From: Candidatus Woesearchaeota archaeon
GTDB taxonomy: Archaea > Nanobdellota > Nanobdellia > SCGC-AAA011-G17 > JACPNG01
Reading direction: 5' to 3'
NCBI GenBank assembly: GCA_017609845.1
Contig: JAFCDD010000018.1
Span: forward strand, 1 to 11,922
Length of the DNA stretch: 11,922 bases
The position numbers and the translations under genes are program-made. Shown in pieces: positions 6,608 through 11,922 of the stretch. Within the stretch, counting starts at the first letter, position 1; every line of letters begins with the position of its first letter. The notes below the pieces were generated by a model. The model saw nothing but the letters and a program-made list of their open reading frames with translations, was not told the origin of the DNA and searched no databases.

Positions 6608-7816
6608 ATGAACTGGGATTTAATATTTGCCATAATCTTTTATGGTTTGTTGTTGATATTCTTTTTGAGAAATAGAAATAAATTTGAAATTCAAGCTAAG
6701 ATAATTGCTATCTATAGAACAAAGATTGGTTTGAGATTGATGGATTGGATTGGAAAGAAGTTTAGATCTTTTTTATTCTATTTTGGTTATTTTAGTATTT
6801 TCATCTCTTTTTTAGCAATGTTTTTTATATTTTTTACTTTGGTTGTTAAGACATATCAGTTTTTAGTTGTTCCTAATGCTACTCCTGCTTTGGCCCCTGT
6901 TTTTCCCGGAGTTCCTATTCCTGGTTTACCCACCATTGGATTCTGGCATTGGATTATTGCTATTTTTATTTTGGCTCTTATACATGAGTTCTCTCATGGG
7001 ATATATGCAAGAGTTCATAATGTAAGAGTTAAATCTAGCGGTCTTGCTTTTTTTGGTCCTATACTTGGTGCATTTGTTGAACCCGATGAAGAAAGAATGG
7101 AGAAAAAAGGAAAGATGGCCCAGCTTTCTATTTTATCTGCAGGATCATTTTCTAATCTTTTGCTAGGAATAATAGTTTTTGTTCTTTTCTTGTTTTTAAT
7201 AAACCCCATCTCTGCTGGTTTTTATGTTTCTGAGGGGGTTGTTGTTATTGGTGTGGAAGAAGGGTTGCCTGTTGAATTAGTAGGAATGAAGGAAGGAGAA
7301 TTGATAAAGAGTATTAATGGTATTGAAATAAAAAATGTGGACGATTTTAAAGATAACTTAGATAATTTAAAACCCGGAGACAAATTAGACATTATAACTG
7401 ATGTTTCCAGTTATGAGATTATTGCTGTTGAAAGTCCAAATGAGCAAGGTAAAGGGTATTTGGGCATTCTTGTTAATGCTCAAAATGTAGAGATAAAAGA
7501 AGACTTAAAAGAGAAATATGGAAGCTGGCCCTTTAAGTTATTTATGTGGTTTCAACTTTTAATTTATTGGATATTTTTAACAAACATTGGTGTTGGTTTG
7601 TTTAATTTATTGCCTATTGGTCCCTTAGATGGAGGAAAGATGTTTTACCTTATGAATTTAGCTATTTTTAAGAAGAAAAAATTAGCAAAGAATATCTGGG
7701 TTTTTGTTAGTATTTTTATTTTGTTACTAATTATTATTAATTTGTTGCCATTGCTTACTAAATTAGTAATGTTTTTGGTTAAACCCTTTTCTCTTTTGAT
7801 TTCTCTATTTTTCTGA
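6608..7816 (+). CDS. Site-2 protease family membrane zinc metalloprotease with PDZ domain
   Basis: Intramembrane protease of the S2P/RseP (M50) family, 402 residues. TM helices are seen near 5-20, 58-82, 112-132, 180-200, 313-340, 362-382 and 385-402. The zinc site is HEFSH at 126-130 (Glu127 catalytic) in the third helix. The third ligand is Asp341 in NLLPIGPLDGG, the family LDG motif. Residues about 205-290 form a PDZ domain (GVEEGLPVELVGMKEGELIKSINGIEI). The hydrophobic Pro/Ala-rich loop at 89-108 is on the outer face. Such enzymes cut membrane-tethered regulators or clear signal-peptide remnants; the substrate here is unknown. The ATG immediately follows the L40e stop with a Shine-Dalgarno 7 nt away, so it is tied to translation-gene expression. 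Its 3' end overlaps the convergent TrmJ-like gene by 38 bp. Confidence 0.93.
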   Translation: MNWDLIFAIIFYGLLLIFFLRNRNKFEIQAKIIAIYRTKIGLRLMDWIGKKFRSFLFYFGYFSIFISFLAMFFIFFTLVVKTYQFLVVPNATPALAPVFPGVPIPGLPTIGFWHWIIAIFILALIHEFSHGIYARVHNVRVKSSGLAFFGPILGAFVEPDEERMEKKGKMAQLSILSAGSFSNLLLGIIVFVLFLFLINPISAGFYVSEGVVVIGVEEGLPVELVGMKEGELIKSINGIEIKNVDDFKDNLDNLKPGDKLDIITDVSSYEIIAVESPNEQGKGYLGILVNAQNVEIKEDLKEKYGSWPFKLFMWFQLLIYWIFLTNIGVGLFNLLPIGPLDGGKMFYLMNLAIFKKKKLAKNIWVFVSIFILLLIIINLLPLLTKLVMFLVKPFSLLISLFF

Positions 7817-8453
7817 AGTAACCACATAAGTTATATAATTCTCTTTTTGTTAAGAAAGATTTATTTATTGTATTCTTCCATGATCTTTTTTGTGTTAGTT
7901 TTTTATGTTTTGTTTTAAATTCTAATTTGTCTAATGTTTTGTATATTAAATTTAATAATACGTCTTTGTCTTTTTTTGTTGCAAGTTTTATGTTTTTCTT
8001 TTTTTTAAATATCTCATAGAAGATTATTGATGCTGCATGAGAGATGTTTAATGTAGGATATTTTTTTGATGCAGGAATTTTTATTACTAGATCGCATCGT
8101 TCTAATTCTTTATTATTTAATCCTGAATCTTCTCTTCCAAATAAGATAACTGTTTTATTTTTTGTTGGAGTCTTTTCTGGTGTTATTGTTGATCTTAGTA
8201 AATTGTAATCTGTTCCTGTTATCGCTGTTGTTCCTACAATATAATCAAATTTTTTTAAGTAATTGAAAGATTTTATTTTTGCTTTTTTTAAGATATCTTT
8301 TGCGTGTGATGCTCTGTCTAATGCTTCCTTGTTTATTTTGCATTTTGGGTTTATTAAAATTAATTCTTTTAAATCAAAATTTTTCATTACCCTAGCTATT
8401 GCTCCAAGATTTCCAGGATTTTGAATTTCCAATAATGCTACTGATATTGCCAT
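7779..8453 (-). CDS. trmJ: TrmJ-like SPOUT tRNA 2'-O-methyltransferase
   Basis: SpoU/TrmH-fold methyltransferase that adds a 2'-O-methyl group to RNA ribose from SAM, most like TrmJ, which acts on position 32 of the tRNA anticodon loop. Motif 1 is NPGNLGAIARVMKNF (12-26, catalytic Arg21). Motif 2 is ILFGREDSGLNN (103-114) at the trefoil-knot SAM site. Motif 3 is PTLNISHAASI (133-143). Its 224 residues leave room for the short C-terminal helical extension (about 160-220) of TrmJ. TrmJ is favoured over other SpoU members by the N-terminal ALLEIQNPGNLGAIAR sequence, but substrate position is inference. It diverges from tatD and has a TATA-like TTTTAAAA (8481-8488). Its end overlaps the site-2 protease gene tail to tail. 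Confidence 0.9.
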   Translation of the reverse strand: MAISVALLEIQNPGNLGAIARVMKNFDLKELILINPKCKINKEALDRASHAKDILKKAKIKSFNYLKKFDYIVGTTAITGTDYNLLRSTITPEKTPTKNKTVILFGREDSGLNNKELERCDLVIKIPASKKYPTLNISHAASIIFYEIFKKKKNIKLATKKDKDVLLNLIYKTLDKLEFKTKHKKLTQKRSWKNTINKSFLTKRELYNLCGYFRKIEKSKEKRV

Positions 8454-8463
8454 TTTGATAAGT

Positions 8464-8471
8464 TTTATAAA
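8464..8471 (+). promoter_or_regulatory. TATA box of tatD
   Basis: GTTTTATAAATT is centred about 26 nt before ATG 8494, fixing that ATG as the likely start of a leaderless message and excluding the longer frame from 8455. Confidence 0.5.
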
Positions 8472-8480
8472 TTCATTTAA

Positions 8481-8488
8481 TTTTAAAA
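8481..8488 (-). promoter_or_regulatory. Probable TATA box of the TrmJ-like gene
   Basis: TTTTAAAA lies about 31 nt upstream of the minus-strand ATG at 8453. It falls within the tatD leader region, so the two divergent promoters interlock in about 40 bp. Confidence 0.35.
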
Positions 8489-8493
8489 GGTTT

Positions 8494-9234
8494 ATGTTTG
8501 TAGATGTTCATGCACATTTGGATTGGCCTGATTTTAGTAAGGATTTAGATAAAGTTATTAAAAATGCAGAAAAGGCTGGTGTTAGCAACATTATAACTTC
8601 TGGTGTTAATCATGAGGCTAATAAGAAAGCATTGGAGATAGCCAAGAAATATAAGATCGTTGATGCTTCTTTTGGGTTATACCCTTTGGATATTTTGGAT
8701 TTGAGTGAAGAGGAGCTTTTTGATTGTTTTGATTTTATAAAAAAGAATAAATGTATTGCTGTTGGAGAGGTTGGTTTGGATTTTGTTTCAAGGGAAAAAG
8801 AAAAAGAACAAAAAGAAAATTTTTTGAAGATAATTGAGTTCGTTGAAAAATTAAAGAAACCAATAATAGTTCATTCCAGAAAAGCTGAGAAAGAGTGTGT
8901 AGAGATTCTGGAAAGTTCAAAATTAAAAAAAATATTGGTGCATTGCTTTTCTGGAAACATGAAACTGGTTAAGAGGGTGGAAGATAATGGCTGGATGTTT
9001 TCTGTTCCAACCAACGTTGTTTACTCTATCCACTTCCAGACATTGGTTGAAAGGACATCTATTAATAATTTATTGACCGAAACCGATAGCCCTTTTTTAA
9101 ATTTTGTTAAAGGAGAGAGAAATGAACCAAGAAATGTTGTGCATACAGTAAAGAAAATTTCAGAAATAAAGAAGATGGATGAACATGAAACTAGAAAGAT
9201 AATTTATTCCAATTTTCAAAAACTTTTTTTGTAA
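8494..9234 (+). CDS. tatD: TatD-family metal-dependent hydrolase
   Basis: TIM-barrel amidohydrolase-superfamily enzyme of the TatD family, commonly a metal-dependent DNase/3'-5' exonuclease in quality control or repair. The full ligand set is visible in the 246-residue protein: His6 and His8 (VDVHAHLD), Glu92 (GEVGLD), His127 (IVHSRK), His150 (LVHCFSG) and Asp198 (TETDSP). ATG 8494 was chosen over the frame opening at 8455 because the protein then begins MFVDVHAHLDW, as family members do, and a TATA box lies 26 nt upstream. An AAAAGG stretch precedes it but is weak as a Shine-Dalgarno. The length is near the family's roughly 255. The gene stands alone, divergent from trmJ, with a T-rich 3' end. 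Confidence 0.93.
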   Translation: MFVDVHAHLDWPDFSKDLDKVIKNAEKAGVSNIITSGVNHEANKKALEIAKKYKIVDASFGLYPLDILDLSEEELFDCFDFIKKNKCIAVGEVGLDFVSREKEKEQKENFLKIIEFVEKLKKPIIVHSRKAEKECVEILESSKLKKILVHCFSGNMKLVKRVEDNGWMFSVPTNVVYSIHFQTLVERTSINNLLTETDSPFLNFVKGERNEPRNVVHTVKKISEIKKMDEHETRKIIYSNFQKLFL

Positions 9235-9242
9235 TAGAAACC

Positions 9243-9250
9243 TTTTTATA
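9243..9250 (+). promoter_or_regulatory. TATA box of the small basic protein gene
   Basis: TTTTTATA lies just past the tatD stop. Initiation about 26 nt downstream (near 9272) would give a leader of about 30 nt, unlike the leaderless neighbours, which agrees with the strong Shine-Dalgarno at 9290-9297. Confidence 0.4.
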
Positions 9251-9289
9251 GGAGTTTAAACTTAGAATGTTTAATTCATATTAAAAGAT

Positions 9290-9297
9290 GAGGTGAT
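9290..9297 (+). promoter_or_regulatory. Shine-Dalgarno that decides the TTG start
   Basis: GAGGTGAT matches the archaeal 16S 3' end. It ends 4 nt before TTG 9302 but overlaps the in-frame ATG at 9296, so the ATG cannot be served by it. Confidence 0.7.
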
Positions 9298-9301
9298 GGA
9301 A

Positions 9302-9433
9302 TTGCCAAAGAAAAGAAAAAAAGTAACAAAGAAAAGAAAAACTACTAAGAAGAAAACTACTAAGAGAAAAAAAGTAACAAAGAAAAAGACTACCAAAAGA
9401 AAGACTACTAAAAGAAAGAAAAAAAGGAGGTAG
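9302..9433 (+). CDS. Small Lys/Arg/Thr-rich basic protein, histone-tail-like
   Basis: A 43-residue protein starting MPKKRKKVTKKRKTTKK made almost wholly of Lys, Arg and Thr with two Val and one Pro; no acidic or hydrophobic core residues. It contains a 17-residue imperfect tandem repeat (units starting VTKKRKTT and VTKKKTTK, 51 bp apart in the DNA at 9323 and 9374). It is surely disordered and binds polyanions: likely DNA compaction or RNA/ribosome binding, like eukaryotic H1 tails or the Lys-rich tails of some archaeal and bacterial nucleoid proteins. TTG at 9302 is preferred because GAGGTGAT sits 4 nt upstream; the ATG at 9296 overlaps that site and would add MEL. The gene has its own TATA box and a T-run terminator, so it looks independently expressed. 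Low-complexity A-rich DNA could mimic a gene, but the promoter, Shine-Dalgarno, frame and terminator argue otherwise. Confidence 0.8.
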   Translation: MPKKRKKVTKKRKTTKKKTTKRKKVTKKKTTKRKTTKRKKKRR

Positions 9434-9449
9434 TTTCTTACCTCTTTAA

Positions 9450-9457
9450 TTTTTTTT
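9450..9457 (+). terminator. Oligo-T terminator after the basic protein gene
   Basis: A run of eight T without a preceding strong hairpin, 16 nt after the TAG, as in archaeal T-tract termination. A second T-rich stretch (9474-9487) follows before taw1. Confidence 0.45.
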
Positions 9458-9464
9458 CAAAACC

Positions 9465-9472
9465 TTTATATT
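9465..9472 (+). promoter_or_regulatory. TATA box of taw1
   Basis: TTTATATT is centred about 26 nt before the ATG at 9494, giving a leaderless message. Confidence 0.5.
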
Positions 9473-9493
9473 CTTTTTTTATTTTTTAATTCT

Positions 9494-10432
9494 ATGTTAT
9501 CGCATGAAAGGACAAAGGACTTGGAGAAACAAGGTTATAGAATTATAGGAAAACATTCTGCTATTAAGATTTGTTATTGGTGTAAAAACTCTTTGAGAAA
9601 TGACGGCGTTTGTTATAAAAATACTTTTTATGGTATAATGCCTTGGAGATGCATTCAAGCGAGTGTTACTTTAGATATTTGTAATTTAAAATGCCAATGG
9701 TGTTGGAGAGATATTAATCTGGATATACCTAGGAAGTTAGAATTTAATGATGCGCCTAAAGATATAGTGGATGGTTTTATCCTAGAACAGAAAAAGATAT
9801 TGCAAGGGTTTAAAGGCAATTCTATTGTTAATATGAAAAGATTTAAGGAAGCAATGAAACCGAAACATGTTGCCTTGAGTTTGACAGGAGATGCCTGTTT
9901 ATATCCAAAGTTGCATTATTTGATTAAAGAAATTAAAGATAGAGATATGACTTCTTTTTTAGTTACTAATGGGACTTTTACTTCTATGTTGAAAAAATTA
10001 AGGAATGAGCAACCAACTCAAACTTATATAACATTGCCCGCTCCTAATGAGGAGGTATTTAATGAAGTTTGTAAACCATTTGATAAAGATAGCTGGAATA
10101 ATATAATGAATTCTTTGAGATTATTAGGTGATTTTGATAGAGGAACAATAAGATTAACCTTGGCTAAGGGGATGAACATGTTAAATGCTGAAGAGTACTC
10201 TGAATTGTTAAAAGACGTTGATTTTAAATTTTTAGAATTAAAAGCAGCAATGTCGATTGGTGATGCAAGATACAGGATGACTTTGGAGAATATGCCTTAT
10301 CACTCTGAGATAAAGGATTTTGGGAATAAGATCGCAAAGTTAAATAAATTAAGAATTGTTGCTGAGAAAAAAGATTCCAGAGTTGTTTTGTTGATGAAGA
10401 AAGAGGAGGGCAGGAAATTAAATATTAATTAA
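9494..10432 (+). CDS. taw1: tRNA 4-demethylwyosine synthase (Taw1/TYW1)
   Basis: Radical SAM enzyme that condenses N1-methylguanosine-37 of tRNA-Phe with pyruvate to make the tricyclic 4-demethylwyosine, the first committed wyosine step. The radical SAM cluster ligands are Cys63, Cys67 and Cys70 (CNLKCQWC). A second cluster uses Cys27, Cys40 and Cys53, the same spacing as C26/C39/C52 known for Pyrococcus Taw1, all shifted by one. Cys30 is an additional N-terminal cysteine. The flanking MPWRCIQASVTLDICNLKC is highly characteristic. At 130-137 the SAM loop reads LTGDACLY where relatives I know read GEP. The length of 312 residues is normal for archaeal Taw1, which lacks the flavodoxin domain of eukaryotic TYW1. 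Trm5, Taw2 and Taw3 are not in the window. The end overlaps the convergent phosphoesterase gene by 15 bp. Confidence 0.96.
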   Translation: MLSHERTKDLEKQGYRIIGKHSAIKICYWCKNSLRNDGVCYKNTFYGIMPWRCIQASVTLDICNLKCQWCWRDINLDIPRKLEFNDAPKDIVDGFILEQKKILQGFKGNSIVNMKRFKEAMKPKHVALSLTGDACLYPKLHYLIKEIKDRDMTSFLVTNGTFTSMLKKLRNEQPTQTYITLPAPNEEVFNEVCKPFDKDSWNNIMNSLRLLGDFDRGTIRLTLAKGMNMLNAEEYSELLKDVDFKFLELKAAMSIGDARYRMTLENMPYHSEIKDFGNKIAKLNKLRIVAEKKDSRVVLLMKKEEGRKLNIN

Positions 10433-11011
10433 TTTTCCTTCTGGGCCTGGATTTATCAGTATTGTTTTGTTTATTTTATCTCTTTTTGATTGATTTTCAT
10501 GGAGATGTCCACAAAAATAGAAATCTGGTTTAAGTTCTTTTACTGCTTTTGTGTATGATTCATTTCCTGTGTGTCCTATACCCGGAAGAAAATCCAATTT
10601 TGTTTTGTAAGGGGGAGCATGGGTTATTAATATTATTTTGTCTCCTTTTTTGATTGTTTTTTTGAATTTTTCTGTTATGCGTTCAAACCTTAAGTCCTCT
10701 TGTGAAAAACCGCCTCCACCATAACCGAAGAAAACATAATTGTTGATTCTGTAACTTCCCTTATGCAGGAATATTGGGAATCCTAATTTTTTACAGACTT
10801 TTTTTAGTTCATCTTCAAATTCGTGGTTCCCTGGAATTATTAAAAATGGTTTATTTATTTTTTTGAATTTTAATAATACTTTTTCAATACCCTGACCAAA
10901 ATTTGTTATATCTCCGGTACATAAGATAACATCAGAACTTTTTGATTTCTCAATAGCTCTGTTTATTGATTTTATATTTCCATGATTGTCTCCAAAGGCC
11001 AGTATTCTCAT
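10418..11011 (-). CDS. YfcE/MJ0936-like metallophosphoesterase
   Basis: Calcineurin-fold phosphoesterase of 197 residues, likely a small cytoplasmic two-metal phosphodiesterase of the YfcE/MJ0936 type; the natural substrate is not known. The motif series is complete: GDNHGN (Asp8, His10), CTGDITN (Asp34), PGNHEFE (Asn62, His63), THAPP (His131) and CGHLH (His169, His171). In the first motif Asn9 precedes His10, as in many GDxHG proteins. The closing strand INPGPEGK is also typical. It starts at the ATG 11009-11011 with a TATA-like element at 11036-11043, about 26 nt upstream, sharing a 43-bp gap with the divergent channel gene. Its end overlaps taw1 tail to tail by 15 bp. Confidence 0.92.
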   Translation of the reverse strand: MRILAFGDNHGNIKSINRAIEKSKSSDVILCTGDITNFGQGIEKVLLKFKKINKPFLIIPGNHEFEDELKKVCKKLGFPIFLHKGSYRINNYVFFGYGGGGFSQEDLRFERITEKFKKTIKKGDKIILITHAPPYKTKLDFLPGIGHTGNESYTKAVKELKPDFYFCGHLHENQSKRDKINKTILINPGPEGKLINI

Positions 11012-11023
11012 TTTTAAGTAAGG

Positions 11024-11031
11024 TTTATATA
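11024..11031 (+). promoter_or_regulatory. TATA box of the MscS-type channel gene
   Basis: TTTATATA is centred about 27 nt before ATG 11055, giving a leaderless message. Confidence 0.5.
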
Positions 11032-11035
11032 TTAG

Positions 11036-11043
11036 TTTATAAC
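11036..11043 (-). promoter_or_regulatory. TATA box of the metallophosphoesterase gene
   Basis: The minus-strand GTTATAAAC is centred about 28 nt before the ATG at 11011. It interlocks with the plus-strand TATA box 10 bp away, so the two divergent promoters would compete for TBP. Confidence 0.4.
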
Positions 11044-11054
11044 TTTTTTGTTGT

Positions 11055-11684
11055 ATGATATTTATTAATTCTTTTATTGAGAAATGGATTAATCTTATCC
11101 CATTTACTAATTCTTATGTGAAAGTTTTGATCTTTTTAGTTATTTTCGTTTTAGTTATGAGATTTATTGTTTATCTTATTGAAAAGTATATATCTTCTTT
11201 TGTTAAGGATACTAAAACAAATGTAGATGATATAATCCTTAAGGCATTAAATAGACCGATATTTTATATTCTGTTTTTTTGGGGAGCCAAGGTTGCAGTT
11301 AGTTTGATTAGTTTAAATGAGAATATTAATGGTTTTATTCAGCAGATTTTAAATGCATTGATGATTTTGGCTGGAGCTGTTATTTTTGTGAGGTTGGTTA
11401 ATATTTTTATTGATTTTGGAGTTAAAAGATATGCTAAAAGAACTAAGAGTGATTTAGATGATGAATTGCTGCCTATAAGTCATAAGGTAATAAGAATTTC
11501 TGTTTTTATTTTGGCCATTATGTGGATATTGCATTTGTATGGTGTTAATATTGGTCCCGTCTTGGCTAGCTTAGGGATTGCTGGATTGGCTATTGGTTTA
11601 GCTTTGCAGCCAACATTAGGAAACATTTTTGCTGGAATATCAATAGTAAGTGATAGGAAGGGGTCATTTATGACATTGGTTTGA
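11055..11684 (+). CDS. MscS-family mechanosensitive channel, N-terminal part (gene broken)
   Basis: Small-conductance mechanosensitive channel family, a tension-gated pore that releases solutes on osmotic downshock. Four N-terminal TM helices lie near 22-46, 66-86, 96-119 and 144-163. The pore-lining helix is at about 165-197 with the small-residue pattern LASLGIAGLAIGLALQ, followed by TLGNIFAGISIVSDR. The next residues should read roughly PFKVGDxI and build the beta domain. Instead the frame gives KGSFMTLV and stops at 11682-11684. The rest of the protein is present in another frame from 11657, so a short internal deletion that also shifts frame is the simplest reading. As it stands the product has an intact pore helix but no cytoplasmic domain. 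The ATG and TATA spacing support the start. Confidence 0.85.
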   Translation: MIFINSFIEKWINLIPFTNSYVKVLIFLVIFVLVMRFIVYLIEKYISSFVKDTKTNVDDIILKALNRPIFYILFFWGAKVAVSLISLNENINGFIQQILNALMILAGAVIFVRLVNIFIDFGVKRYAKRTKSDLDDELLPISHKVIRISVFILAIMWILHLYGVNIGPVLASLGIAGLAIGLALQPTLGNIFAGISIVSDRKGSFMTLV

Positions 11685-11922
11685 GAAGCACCAAAATTGA
11701 AACGTTTGATAAGCAGGTTATAATTGTTCCTAATTCTCAGCTAGCTAACGGAAAAGTTATTAATTATGCTAGGCCGGACATAAGGTCTAGAATCGCTTTG
11801 GATGTTGGTGTTGCTTATGGAAGTGATATTGAAAAAGTAAAGAAAGTTTTGTTGAGTTGCGTGAACGTTATTGATAAAGAAGTTATTGATAAGGATAAAG
11901 ATTCTGTAGTTTATTTTACTAA
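11657..11922 (+). pseudogene. MscS-family channel, C-terminal part after deletion and frameshift, runs off window
   Basis: The frame beginning GAA at 11657 reads EGVIYDIGLRSTKIETFD, then VIIVPNSQLANGKVINYARP, the hallmark MscS beta-domain block, and continues in alpha-beta sequence to the window edge (88 codons). Directly upstream is a TAG in the same frame (11654-11656), so it is not a separate gene. Compared with the family order SDR-PFKVGD-(about 8-10 residues)-G-V-x-D-I-G-L-R-S-T, roughly 15 residues are missing between SDR in the other frame and EGVIYDIG. A deletion of around 50 bp, not a multiple of three, would explain this. Relatives usually end 70-100 residues beyond this edge. Confidence 0.8.

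Noticed and set aside
9302..9433. Short direct repeats as a CRISPR array or satellite
   Set aside because: The repetition follows the codon frame of a Lys/Arg/Thr protein; there is no regular repeat-spacer pattern.
1..11922. Mobile element, prophage or defence island
   Set aside because: No transposase, integrase, inverted repeat ends, CRISPR repeats or restriction-type motifs were found; the genes are housekeeping or surface-related with even base composition.

Overview
The window is a gene-dense, strongly AT-rich piece of an archaeal chromosome. L15e, L40e, aIF5A with a hypusine site, and Taw1 for wyosine are archaeal or archaeal/eukaryotic genes. TATA boxes sit about 26 nt upstream of start codons with little or no leader. 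The short intergenic gaps, overlapping gene ends and the type of surface protein suggest a small-genome DPANN lineage (Woesearchaeota/Pacearchaeota-like). That placement is inferred from style and was not tested by phylogeny.

Left third (1-5220, minus strand): a tightly packed four-gene operon. It reads from a signal-peptide and TM-anchored surface protein with Ig/cadherin-like modules, to a DHH-DHHA1 phosphoesterase, a radical SAM enzyme, and a secreted transglutaminase-like protein that runs off the window. The last three genes are each broken by one single-base homopolymer indel (near 701-703, 2271-2272 and 2845-2847). The second half of each protein continues cleanly in another frame, so these are either assembly errors or very recent lesions.

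Middle (5221-8453): between the surface-protein gene and L15e lies a three-tier hairpin followed by ACA. It has the geometry of an archaeal H/ACA pseudouridylation guide RNA on the minus strand. L15e is divergent from a plus-strand operon of aIF5A, L40e (a 54-residue gene) and a site-2 membrane protease, spaced by 0-1 nt. A TrmJ-like SPOUT tRNA methyltransferase converges on the protease and overlaps its end.

Right third (8464-11922): a TatD-family metal hydrolase; a 43-residue Lys/Arg/Thr protein whose start (TTG) is set by a strong Shine-Dalgarno; Taw1; a convergent YfcE-like phosphoesterase; and a divergently promoted MscS-type channel. The channel has lost roughly 15 codons plus frame at the start of its beta domain.

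Most intact genes serve translation and RNA maturation: two ribosomal proteins, aIF5A, two tRNA-modification enzymes and a probable guide RNA. The left operon faces the cell surface. I found no CRISPR array, insertion sequence, integrase or defence island. The most interesting items are the candidate H/ACA RNA, the surface/transglutaminase operon with its three frameshifts, the deleted MscS channel, and the tail-like basic protein.
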